NCBI GenBank assembly: GCA_021324465.1
Contig: JAJPJB010000064.1
Span: 123,563-187,562 of the forward strand
Reading direction: 5' to 3'
Source: Hyphomicrobiaceae bacterium
Lineage (GTDB): Bacteria; Pseudomonadota; Alphaproteobacteria; Rhizobiales; Xanthobacteraceae
DNA: 64,000 nucleotides
How positions within the stretch are numbered: position 1 is the first letter of the stretch; every line of letters begins with the position of its first letter. The translations under genes were made by a program, and so were the position numbers. Of this stretch, positions 18,688 through 27,256 are shown in pieces. The notes beneath the pieces were generated by a model that was not told where the DNA came from, ran no database searches, and was given only the letters and a program-made list of their open reading frames with translations.

Positions 18688-19791
18688 TTAGGATGTGCCC
18701 CAAACCATTGCAGCGACCTCGACCGCGCGCTTCAGCTTCGCCTCTTGATCGGTCTCGCTGACCGGATTGCCGGCGACGGTAGAGGCAAAGCCGCATTGCG
18801 GCCCGATCGCGAGCCGGTCGAGATCGACATAGCGCGCGGCGGCCTCGACGCCGCGCCGGAGCGCATCGACGGATTCCAGGGTCGGCGTCTTGCTGCTGAT
18901 TAGGCCGAGCACCACGCCTTTGTCCTTCGGCACGAAGCGCAGCGGAGCAAAATCACCCGCACGTTCGGTATCGTATTCGAGCAAAAAGTGCGTGGCCTTT
19001 ACATCGGCGAAGAAGCGCTCGGCGACCGATTCGTAGCCGCCTTCGGATAAATAATGGCCTTTGAAATTGCCGCGGCAGACGTGGACGCCGAGCGCCATGC
19101 CGTGCGGACAATGCGCCGCCGCGCGGTTGATTGCATCGACATAGATGTCGACCAGGACGTCGGGGTCTTGACCTTCTGATTTTGCGAAGGCGCGCAATTT
19201 CGGGTCGCACAGCATCGCAATCGCCACCTCATCGAACTGCACATAGCGGCAGCCGGCAGCGCAGAGATCGGCGAGCTCATCCTGATAGATTGCGCAGAGA
19301 TCGGCGAAGAACGTGACGAGATCGCTGTAGACCTTCGGATCGGCGAAATTGCGCCCGGCATAGAAATGCATCGTCGAGGGCGCCGGCAGCGTGATCTTGG
19401 GTGCGACCTGCGCGGTGTCACGCAAGAATGCGAATTCGTCGCACGCAAGCGCGCGCGCGCGCCGGATCTTTCCCGCCGCATAGGGCGTCGTAAAACTCAT
19501 CTCATGCCCGCGCTCGTCGCGAAATTTGTAGGCGGCCGGCCGGATTTCAAAGCCTTCGGTGCGTTCGACGAAACGGCCCCAATACGAGGCACGACGAAAC
19601 TCGCCGTCGGTGACGACCTTCAGCCCGACATCTTCCTGCATGCGCACGATGGCGCGGATGCTCTCGTCCTGAATGCGCTCGAAAGAGTGCGCGTCCAGCT
19701 CGCCGGCCTGAAAGCGCTTGAACGCCTGGCGCAGCTCGGGGGGGCGCAACAGGCTGCCGACGTGATCGGCCCGGAACGGCGGACGGCGCAT
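18688..19791 (-). CDS. MetE C-terminal-like (cobalamin-independent methionine synthase family / UROD-MetE superfamily) protein
   Basis: MRRPPFRADHVGSLLRPPELRQAFKRF, FDEVAIAML, GVHVCRGNFKGHY (HxC), IGPQCGFAST (second Cys). Confidence 0.88.
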   Translation of the reverse strand: MRRPPFRADHVGSLLRPPELRQAFKRFQAGELDAHSFERIQDESIRAIVRMQEDVGLKVVTDGEFRRASYWGRFVERTEGFEIRPAAYKFRDERGHEMSFTTPYAAGKIRRARALACDEFAFLRDTAQVAPKITLPAPSTMHFYAGRNFADPKVYSDLVTFFADLCAIYQDELADLCAAGCRYVQFDEVAIAMLCDPKLRAFAKSEGQDPDVLVDIYVDAINRAAAHCPHGMALGVHVCRGNFKGHYLSEGGYESVAERFFADVKATHFLLEYDTERAGDFAPLRFVPKDKGVVLGLISSKTPTLESVDALRRGVEAAARYVDLDRLAIGPQCGFASTVAGNPVSETDQEAKLKRAVEVAAMVWGTS

Positions 19792-19817
19792 GGACCACTC
19801 CAGCCACAAGGAAAATT

Positions 19818-19831
19818 CTATAGTTCTATAG
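19818..19831. promoter_or_regulatory. Candidate operator CTATAG-TT-CTATAG in divergent MetE-like/TetR intergenic region
   Basis: 14-bp near-perfect palindrome between divergent starts 19791(-) and 19886(+). Confidence 0.45.
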
Positions 19832-19885
19832 GTGAAATCTAGCGCGGTTGCGTGTACAAAGGCAATGGGCCGGCAACAAGGATCA

Positions 19886-20515
19886 ATGCGCAAACAGCAG
19901 AGAAAAACCGGGCATCCGCGGCGGCGCAGCGCGGCGATCTTGGATGCTGCCGCCGAGGTCTTTGCCAGCCGCGGATTTCACGGCGCCTCGACGCAGGACA
20001 TCGCCGACGTGCTCGGGATCAGGCAGGCAAGCCTGTATTATTATTTTCCCTCCAAGGAAGTGGCGCTCGAAGAAGTCTGCCTGCGGGGTGTCGAAGGTTT
20101 TTTGGAAACTGCCATATCGATTGCGGCGGCGGCGGGCTCGGCACACGACAAGATCGCGCGCCTTATCGCGGCGCATCTTGCGCCGCTTCGCGATCGGCGG
20201 CCCTATGTGCGCACCTTTCTCAACGAACGGCAGCATCTGCCGACCGAAAGCCGCCGGCGCATCGGACGGCTGTCGCGCGCCTATGAGCGGCTCATCGAAG
20301 ACGTGCTGAAATCCGGCGTCCGCAGCGGCGAATTCCGCCATGATCTCGATTGCCGGCTCGCCGCATTGGGCCTTCTCGGCCTCGTCAATGCCGTGGCCGC
20401 TTGGCACGGCAAGGAGCCCAAGACCACAATCGATCGTATCGCATCGGAATATGCGCGCCTTTACCTCGGCGGCGTCGGCATCGCGCGAGCAACAGGCCAG
20501 CGCAAAAGGCGCTGA
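19886..20515 (+). CDS. TetR/AcrR family transcriptional regulator
   Basis: RRRSAAILDAAAEVFASRGFHGASTQDIADVLGIRQASLYYYFPSKEVALEEVC HTH signature. Confidence 0.93.
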   Translation: MRKQQRKTGHPRRRSAAILDAAAEVFASRGFHGASTQDIADVLGIRQASLYYYFPSKEVALEEVCLRGVEGFLETAISIAAAAGSAHDKIARLIAAHLAPLRDRRPYVRTFLNERQHLPTESRRRIGRLSRAYERLIEDVLKSGVRSGEFRHDLDCRLAALGLLGLVNAVAAWHGKEPKTTIDRIASEYARLYLGGVGIARATGQRKRR

Positions 20516-20518
20516 CCC

Positions 20519-21658
20519 TCACGTGAACCCTAACGCCTTGCTGGCCAGCGCGGCGCCTTCCACCATGGCGCGCAATTTTGCCCAGGCGATCTGCGGATGC
20601 GAGCGGCCGCCGAAGCCACAATCGGTGCCGGCGATGACATTCTCTCTGCCGACCAGACGCGCATAGCGCTGCAGGCGCTGCGACACAAGCTGCGGGTGCT
20701 CGACGACGTCGGTCGAATGCGTGACCACGCCGGGAATGAGAATCTTGCCGTCGGGGAGCTTTGTTTTCTCCCATACGGCATATTCGTGCTCGTGGCGGGC
20801 ATTCGCACCTTCGATCAGGAACGCCTGCGCCTTGACTTTCAGCACGATGTCGACAATGCGCTCGAACTCAAGATCGTACGCGTGCGGCCCGTGCCAGATG
20901 CCCCAGCACAGATGATAGCGCACTCGATCTTCCGGAATGTTGCGCAGCGCGTGATTGAGCGCCTCGATGCGCATCTCGCTGCGGGCGCGGAACGCCGGTA
21001 GCCCCATGTCCATGCCGATGCGATCCCACAGCGCCGGTAGCCAGGCATCGTCTACCTGCAGAATGAGACCCGCCGCGGCGATCGCCTCATATTCAACCCG
21101 CATCGCCTCGGCGATCGCGTAGACGTATTCCTCATCGCTCTTGTAATAGCGATTGCGGCGATAGACTTCGAGGCTCGCCGGCGCGGTCGAGGTCAGAAAG
21201 ACGTTCGCCGTTCCAGCGACCGCGATCGTAACATCGATTTCCTTTTTCAGCTCCGCCTGGCCGACATAAGTCACCGGGCCGGTACAGACCTGCACCGGGC
21301 GTTTCTTGGCGATCTGCGCACCCGGCGTGTAGAACAACGTGCCGCGCTCGGTGGCATATTTGTAGAAATCGGCGAACGCCTCGCGGTCCTTGCCCTGCTC
21401 GATCAGCGGCTTGCCTTCGGGCGTTTCGATGTCTGTGAAGCCGCCGAAGCGGTTTTGCATATAGCGCAGCCAGTCGCCGCCTTTGGCATATTCGCCTTCA
21501 TTGATCACATCGATGCCGATCTTGCGCTGATGCGCGACGATGGCGGCGACGTCGTCGCGCAGATGCGCTGCGTCGCCCGCGCCGACGCCTTTGTCGAGCG
21601 ACAGAAATGGCAGGCTGCCGACATGCGTCGTCAGAATTTTGGATGTGCTACGCTGCAT
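20519..21658 (-). CDS. MetE C-terminal-like (cobalamin-independent methionine synthase II family) protein
   Basis: ILTTHVGSLPF, VINEGEYAKGGDWLRYMQNRFGGF, QVDDAWLPALWD, YHLCWGIWHGPH (HxC), LIEGANARHEHE, AGTDCGFGGR (Cys). Confidence 0.9.
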   Translation of the reverse strand: MQRSTSKILTTHVGSLPFLSLDKGVGAGDAAHLRDDVAAIVAHQRKIGIDVINEGEYAKGGDWLRYMQNRFGGFTDIETPEGKPLIEQGKDREAFADFYKYATERGTLFYTPGAQIAKKRPVQVCTGPVTYVGQAELKKEIDVTIAVAGTANVFLTSTAPASLEVYRRNRYYKSDEEYVYAIAEAMRVEYEAIAAAGLILQVDDAWLPALWDRIGMDMGLPAFRARSEMRIEALNHALRNIPEDRVRYHLCWGIWHGPHAYDLEFERIVDIVLKVKAQAFLIEGANARHEHEYAVWEKTKLPDGKILIPGVVTHSTDVVEHPQLVSQRLQRYARLVGRENVIAGTDCGFGGRSHPQIAWAKLRAMVEGAALASKALGFT

Positions 21659-21752
21659 AAACTGGACTCGCCTCCGCGCTTCTTTGCCCGCGGAGGCGAT
21701 GATATAGCCGCGGCAAAGTCGGCCGCAACGCCGTGCCGCCGGGAGCAACGCC

Positions 21753-23213
21753 GTGTTCGAGCTTTTTGAACAAATCCGGCTCGCCGGCCGAGCCTTCGCC
21801 GAGTTCTCTGCCCACCTGTTCGACCCCACGATCCGGCTCGGCGTCACCGGCCTGTCGCGCGCGGGCAAGACTGTTTTCATCACTGCATTGGTGCACGGAC
21901 TGATGCGCGGTGGGCGCCTTCCCATTTTCGAAGCGCTGGCGACCGGCCGTATCGCGCGCGCGCGGCTTGCGCCGCAGCCCGACGACGCCGTGCCGCGCTT
22001 CGACTATGAGGGCCACATCGATGCGCTGATACAGAAGCGCGCGTGGCCGGACTCGACGCGGCAGATCAGCGAGCTGCGGCTGGTGATCGATTATCAGTCG
22101 CACAGCGGCTACGAGCGCACGCTCACCCTCGACCTGGTCGACTATCCGGGCGAATGGCTGCTCGATCTGCCGCTGCTTGATAAGAGCTTCGAGCAATGGT
22201 CGGCCGAGAGCCTGAAGCTCTCACGCAATCCGCCGCGCAATCGCCTCGCCGCGGCTTGGCACGCGTATCTTGCGAGCCTCGATCCGAACAAGTGCGTGGA
22301 CGAGCAGGCTGTGCTCACGGCCGCGCGCCTGTTCACCGATTATCTGCGCGCTTGCCGCGACGAGAATTACGGCTTGAATCTGTTGCCGCCCGGCCGTTTT
22401 TTGATGCCGGGAGAACTGGCCGGCACGCCGGCGTTGACATTCGCGCCGCTGGAATTGGCCAACGACGGCCCGCCGCCTGCGGGCTCGCTTTGGGCGATGA
22501 TGCGCCGCCGTTACGAGGCTTATAAGGATATTGTGGTGCGGCCATTTTTCCGCGATCATTTCGCGCGGCTCGACCGTCAGATCGTGCTGGTCGACGTGCT
22601 CGCCGCCATCAATGCCGGACCAGACGCGCTGCGCGATCTCGAAGCGGCGCTCACCGCCGTGCTCGACTGCTTTCGCATCGGCCGCAAAACGATGTGGGGC
22701 ACCATGTTCCGTCCGCAGATCGATCGGATTCTCTTAGGCGCGACCAAGGCGGATCATCTTCATCATACGAGCCACGACCGGCTCGAAGCGATCCTGAAAA
22801 TGCTGGCTGAACCGGCGGTGACCAAGGCCGATCTTGCCGGGGCCGAGGTCGACGTGGTTGCGCTCGCCGCCGTTCGCGCGACGCACGAAGCCATGGTCGA
22901 ACGCCGCGGCGAAAAGCTCGCTTGCGTCATCGGCACACCGATGGCGGGAGAAGCCGTCGGCGGCGAAGTCTTTGATGGCAAGACCGAAGCCGCGCTGTTT
23001 CCGGGCGACCTGCCGGCCGATCCGGAGGAGCTATTTCGCAGCGACGGCGCGGCGTTTCACGGGCTCGCCACAGCCGCGCCGCAGGATGTGGACTTTCGCT
23101 TCCTGCGCGTGCGACCTCCTGTCCTCGAGCTGACGGATAGCGGCGCGCTGGCTCTGCCCCATATTCGCCTCGACCGCGCGCTGCAATTTTTGATCGGAGA
23201 CCGACTGCAATGA
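21753..23213 (+). CDS. ycjX: YcjX family P-loop protein
   Basis: RLGVTGLSRAGKTVFITALVHGL P-loop, DLVDYPGEWLLDLPLL, followed by YcjF; GTG start. Confidence 0.9.
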   Translation: MFELFEQIRLAGRAFAEFSAHLFDPTIRLGVTGLSRAGKTVFITALVHGLMRGGRLPIFEALATGRIARARLAPQPDDAVPRFDYEGHIDALIQKRAWPDSTRQISELRLVIDYQSHSGYERTLTLDLVDYPGEWLLDLPLLDKSFEQWSAESLKLSRNPPRNRLAAAWHAYLASLDPNKCVDEQAVLTAARLFTDYLRACRDENYGLNLLPPGRFLMPGELAGTPALTFAPLELANDGPPPAGSLWAMMRRRYEAYKDIVVRPFFRDHFARLDRQIVLVDVLAAINAGPDALRDLEAALTAVLDCFRIGRKTMWGTMFRPQIDRILLGATKADHLHHTSHDRLEAILKMLAEPAVTKADLAGAEVDVVALAAVRATHEAMVERRGEKLACVIGTPMAGEAVGGEVFDGKTEAALFPGDLPADPEELFRSDGAAFHGLATAAPQDVDFRFLRVRPPVLELTDSGALALPHIRLDRALQFLIGDRLQ

Positions 23214-24292
23214 GCGAGCATCGGGGGCATCGTCGCCCCGCCGCATTCCGGCTCGACGACCGTCGCGTGACCGTTACGACCGCGCGCCCGGCGGAGAGGG
23301 GCGCCGATTCGGCCGTGCGTGTGGTGCCTCAGCCGGACGATGCAGCGCTTCCAGTGCCGCGTCCCGATCGGCCGCAATCACCGCGCCGCCGCTTGCGCTG
23401 GGGCCCGCTGTTCTGGTGCGCCGCCGGCGGGCTGCTCCTGCTCGCGATTGCGGTCGGAATTTTTGATCTGATCAGAGATTTCTTTGCGCGCAGTCCCGAG
23501 CTCGGCTGGGTCGGTCTGGCGCTTGCGGTTCTTGCCGCGCTCTCGCTCGCCGTTATCGGCATTCGCGAAGGCGCAGGCCTGCTGCGGCTGGCCAAGGTCG
23601 AGCATCTGCAGCGGCGCGCCAGCGACATCGTCGCGATTGACGATCGCGACGCTGCCCGCGCGCTCCTACGCGAGTTGATGGCGCTCACACACAAAATGCC
23701 GCATCTGGCACGGGCGCGCGCCAATCTGCAAAGCCACTCTGGCGAGATCATTGACGGCGCCGATCTGGTGCGGCTGACCGAACGCGAACTGATGGCGCCG
23801 CTCGATCAGGAGGCGCGCGGCATAATTACGGCTGCCGTCATGCGCGTCTCGCTGGTCACGGCGGTCAGCTCGCGTGCATCGGTCGACATGCTGTTCGTGC
23901 TCATCACATTTCTCAATGTGCTGCGGAAACTGTCTTATTTCTACGGCGTGCGGCCCGGCACGCTCGGGCTCATGCGGCTGTTGCGGCTCGTGGTCGCGCA
24001 TCTGGCCTTCACCGGCGGGCTTGCCACCAGCGACAGCTTGATTCAACAACTGCTAGGTCACGGCATCGCGGCGAAACTATCGGCGCGCCTTGGCGAAGGC
24101 ATGTTGAATGGTCTCCTTACCGCGCGGCTCGGCCTTGCCGCGGTCGACATCGTGCGGCCGCTGCCGTTCACAGCACTGCCGCGGCCGACGCTCGGCGATC
24201 TGATGGGCGAGGCATTGCGGCGGCGGGGCGATGGTGAAGAGGCGGACAAGTTGGAGGCTCTGGATGCAGAGGCTTTTGCCAAGCCGGATTGA
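23210..24292 (+). CDS. ycjF: YcjF/TIGR01620 (DUF697) family membrane protein
   Basis: 4-bp overlap with ycjX; two TM segments; AAVMRVSLVTAVSSRASVDMLFVLITFLNVLRKLSYFYGVRPGTLGLMRLLRLVVAHLAFTGG. Confidence 0.88.
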   Translation: MSEHRGHRRPAAFRLDDRRVTVTTARPAERGADSAVRVVPQPDDAALPVPRPDRPQSPRRRLRWGPLFWCAAGGLLLLAIAVGIFDLIRDFFARSPELGWVGLALAVLAALSLAVIGIREGAGLLRLAKVEHLQRRASDIVAIDDRDAARALLRELMALTHKMPHLARARANLQSHSGEIIDGADLVRLTERELMAPLDQEARGIITAAVMRVSLVTAVSSRASVDMLFVLITFLNVLRKLSYFYGVRPGTLGLMRLLRLVVAHLAFTGGLATSDSLIQQLLGHGIAAKLSARLGEGMLNGLLTARLGLAAVDIVRPLPFTALPRPTLGDLMGEALRRRGDGEEADKLEALDAEAFAKPD

Positions 24293-24381
24293 TGCGCAAT
24301 CTGGGTCCCACTGATTTTGCGCGAAATCGTTATGTGACGTTAGTTGATCCAAAATGCGGTTACGTCCGGATTTTTCCTTAC

Positions 24382-24545
24382 GTTGGAACGGCCGACCGCA
24401 GCGCGGAGAAAAGTTGAAGGCAGGAAAGTTGAAGGCGGGGATGCGACGGCCGTTGCAAGCAACGGCTGTGGCATCGCCGCGGGCGACGGCTCTGCCGGCC
24501 GTCCTCGAGTTCAATTTCTCTCCGCGCTTTCATGCAGCCGTTCAA
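24382..24545. repeat. Intergenic foldback element with nested inverted and tandem repeats
   Basis: Outer arms GTTGGAACGGC...AGCGCGGAGAAAAGTTGAA (24382-24418) vs TTCAATTTCTCTCCGCGCT...GCCGTTCAAC (24510-24545); inner perfect hairpin GCCGTTGC-AA-GCAACGGC (24449-24466); tandem 15-mers AAAGTTGAAGGCAGG/AAAGTTGAAGGCGGG (24410-24439). Confidence 0.6.
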
Positions 24546-24626
24546 CACAAGAATTGTCGGTCGCTGAAATCCAGCAGCACGGATCGAAGCGATCGGACCT
24601 TATTCTTGCAGAACGGGAGGAATTCC

Positions 24627-26369
24627 TCACTCCGCCGCCGCGAGCGTCGTCCCCTCGCGCCCCGCGCGCACCAACCGCCCCGGCAGCGCGCCGGTATGTT
24701 CGCCGCGCTCGAAGATCGCCTCGCCGGCAACGAATGTCATCTCATAGCCGTCGACCCGCTGCACGAAGCGGCGGCCGCCGGCCGGCATGTCGTGCACGAG
24801 CTCAGGTTTCTGCACCTGCAGACGGTCGAATTCGATCAGATTGATATCTGCGCGCAACCCCGGTTGCAGCCGGCCGCGATCAGAGAAGCCGAAGAAATCG
24901 GCGGTCTCGCTGGTCTGGCGCTTGACCAGATGTTCGAGCGGCAGGCGCGGGCCGCGCGAGCGATCGCGGCCCCAATGCATCAGCATGAAAGTCGGCACGC
25001 CTGAATCGACGATCGACGTGCAATGCGCGCCGCCATCGCTCAAGCCCAACAGGCAGGCCGGATCGTTGAGCATCTCGTAGATCGGCGCATGATCGCCGGT
25101 GACGTAGTTCACCACCGGGAAATACAGATACTGGCCGTCAACCTCGGTCATGTAGTCATAGGCGACCTCGTCGGGCGGACGGCCGGTGCGCGCGGCAATG
25201 GCGGCGACGCTTTTCTCCGGCGCCGGCTCATAATCGGGCGGATTACCCATCGTGTAGAACCGCTCCCACTTTTGCGTGACGGCTTGGCGGAATTGCGCAA
25301 GTTTTGCCACTTCGGCATCGGAAGGCCGTTCGGCAAGAATTTGCCGCCGCAATTGCGGATCACGCAGGAGCCTGCGCTGCTCCTCGATCGGCAGGCCTTC
25401 GATTTTTTTATAGGTCGGCCGCACCGTGAATGGATTGAGCGCAGTGCCGATGCCCATCATCACGCCAATCGGCCGCCCGGCGATCTGTGCCGTAAACGAC
25501 AACCCTTCCGCGCGTGCCTCATGCGTCGCCTTGATCAAGCGGCGCCAGCGTTGCGGATCCTCGTAGCGGTCCGTCAGCAGAAACCAGATCGGCCGGCCGG
25601 TCTGGCGCGCGAGCTTTCGCATCCAGGCGAGCTCATAGTCTTCGTCGTCGAAATCGCTGTTCATGCCAAACGCACCGGCGCTGACCGCGCCCAGCGCCGA
25701 GCCGATGCCGACGAGCTCGTCGGCATCCGCATCGCGCGACGCCACGAGTTCACCGTCCGGCGTCTTGTGCGAATCCGTGCGCGAGGTGGTGAAGCCGAAT
25801 GCGCCGACCTGAAGCGCCTCAATGGTGAGACGGCGCATTTCGGCAATGTCCTCGCCTGTCGCCGGCTCGCGCCGCACTGCGCGATCGCCCATGACATAGA
25901 CGCGCAGCGGCAGATGCGCCGCCCGCGCGGCGATGTCGATGGCGCGCGGCCTGCGCTCGAGCGCATCCATGAATTGCGGGAACGTCTCCCATTCCCAGGT
26001 CAGGCCGGCGGAGAGGACCGGATTGGGAATTTCTTCGACGCCTTCCATGAGATCCATCAACGCGCCGCGATGCTCCTTCTTCACTGGCGCAAAGCCGACC
26101 CCGCAATTGCCAAACAGTACGGTGGTGACACCGTGCCAGCACGACGGCGCAAGCAGCGGATCCCACATTGCCTGGCCGTCATAATGGGTATGCGCATCGA
26201 CCCAGCCGGGCGTGACCAGAAGGCCGGATGCGTCGATTTCGCGCCGAGCGGGCCCCTGGCGGTCGCCAACGGCGGCAATGCGGCCGCCTGAAATCGCCAC
26301 GTCGCCAGTGAAAGCCGGCTGGCCGGTGCCGTCGATGATGGTACCGCCACGAATGACGATGTCGTGCAT
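24627..26369 (-). CDS. Amidohydrolase family, D-aminoacylase (N-acyl-D-amino-acid deacylase)-like
   Basis: MHDIVIRGGTIIDGTGQPAFTGDVAISGGRIAAVG, GLLVTPGWVDAHTHYDGQAMWDP, TVLFGNCGVGFAPV, SDGGAHCTSIVDSGVPTFML. Confidence 0.9.
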   Translation of the reverse strand: MHDIVIRGGTIIDGTGQPAFTGDVAISGGRIAAVGDRQGPARREIDASGLLVTPGWVDAHTHYDGQAMWDPLLAPSCWHGVTTVLFGNCGVGFAPVKKEHRGALMDLMEGVEEIPNPVLSAGLTWEWETFPQFMDALERRPRAIDIAARAAHLPLRVYVMGDRAVRREPATGEDIAEMRRLTIEALQVGAFGFTTSRTDSHKTPDGELVASRDADADELVGIGSALGAVSAGAFGMNSDFDDEDYELAWMRKLARQTGRPIWFLLTDRYEDPQRWRRLIKATHEARAEGLSFTAQIAGRPIGVMMGIGTALNPFTVRPTYKKIEGLPIEEQRRLLRDPQLRRQILAERPSDAEVAKLAQFRQAVTQKWERFYTMGNPPDYEPAPEKSVAAIAARTGRPPDEVAYDYMTEVDGQYLYFPVVNYVTGDHAPIYEMLNDPACLLGLSDGGAHCTSIVDSGVPTFMLMHWGRDRSRGPRLPLEHLVKRQTSETADFFGFSDRGRLQPGLRADINLIEFDRLQVQKPELVHDMPAGGRRFVQRVDGYEMTFVAGEAIFERGEHTGALPGRLVRAGREGTTLAAAE

Positions 26370-26801
26370 GAGCCGCTCCCTTGTGTCCGCCGCAAATAAT
26401 GGTTGCGGCGAATACATTCCGTCCCTAACGGCGGCAATTGTACCGCGATTTTCTGCGGATGATGCACCTGCCTCGGCGAGGGCGCAATGGTCGCGCTACG
26501 CCGTCGGAGCACATGCGAAGAAGTTGCATGGCTCCGGCCGGCAAGTGCAAGCGGAGAACGGCGTCCTGAGCCCAATATTGGCGCGCGGTCGAGCAGTTTC
26601 GGCAATGGGCGTGCCGTTGCCGCTGCACCGCGCCAAGCAATCGCGCGCTTTTGTTCGGCGCAACATTGAGCCGCATCTACACCCCAGGCTCAATGGGACG
26701 TCGAAGCAGCTGAGCGAGCAGGTCTGCCGGCTGGCTCGCGCAATCAAAGCATGCAGGCCGGGCGCAGAAACTGAGCTCTGTCCTAAAACCGCTCGCACTC
26801 C

Positions 26802-26829
26802 TTCCGAGCCATGTGTTCCGAGCCATGTG
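26802..26829. repeat. Perfect 14-bp tandem duplication
   Basis: TTCCGAGCCATGTG x2. Confidence 0.6.
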
Positions 26830-26925
26830 CCGCCGCATTAACGATTCGTTCACCATGATTTCCTAATGACTTCCTAACGGCGTGCTTACGCGGCCCCCAT
26901 CAAGTCGCGCGCCTCGCGGAGGGAT

Positions 26926-27153
26926 ATGATGCGCAAAGCCCTGCTTTCGGCCCTTGTCGCTGTGACAATTGTATCGGCCGGTATGTTGGCAAGCCGCGCC
27001 GCCGGGAAGACCGTCGAGAGCGAACCCGCGTTTGCGCCTGCTGACGCACCCTTGGTTCGCGTGGCAGCCATCGTCTGCGGCGCAGTGGGCTGCGCGCCGG
27101 TTCAGACCAAAGCGCAAGTCAAAAAGAAGCTTCAGTGGCTCGGCCACGGATAA
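26926..27153 (+). CDS. Small secreted protein with CGAVGCAPVQTK motif
   Basis: Signal-peptide-like MMRKALLSALVAVTIVSAGMLASRAAG followed by VAAIVCGAVGCAPVQTKAQVKKKLQWLGHG. Confidence 0.6.
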   Translation: MMRKALLSALVAVTIVSAGMLASRAAGKTVESEPAFAPADAPLVRVAAIVCGAVGCAPVQTKAQVKKKLQWLGHG

Positions 27154-27256
27154 TCCCGGCGTGACGCCGCTGCGTTCTGGCAGGGATACCAGCGGCCTGG
27201 CGGCCGTCAGCGGGCTCGCGACCTGATCGCCGAGCCTCTATAAAGAGCCGGTTATT

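Noticed and set aside
18688-21658. Epoxyalkane:coenzyme M transferase pathway
   Set aside because: MetE-like family is compatible, but no 2-KPCC-type oxidoreductase or CoM biosynthesis genes are visible; kept only as a comparison family.
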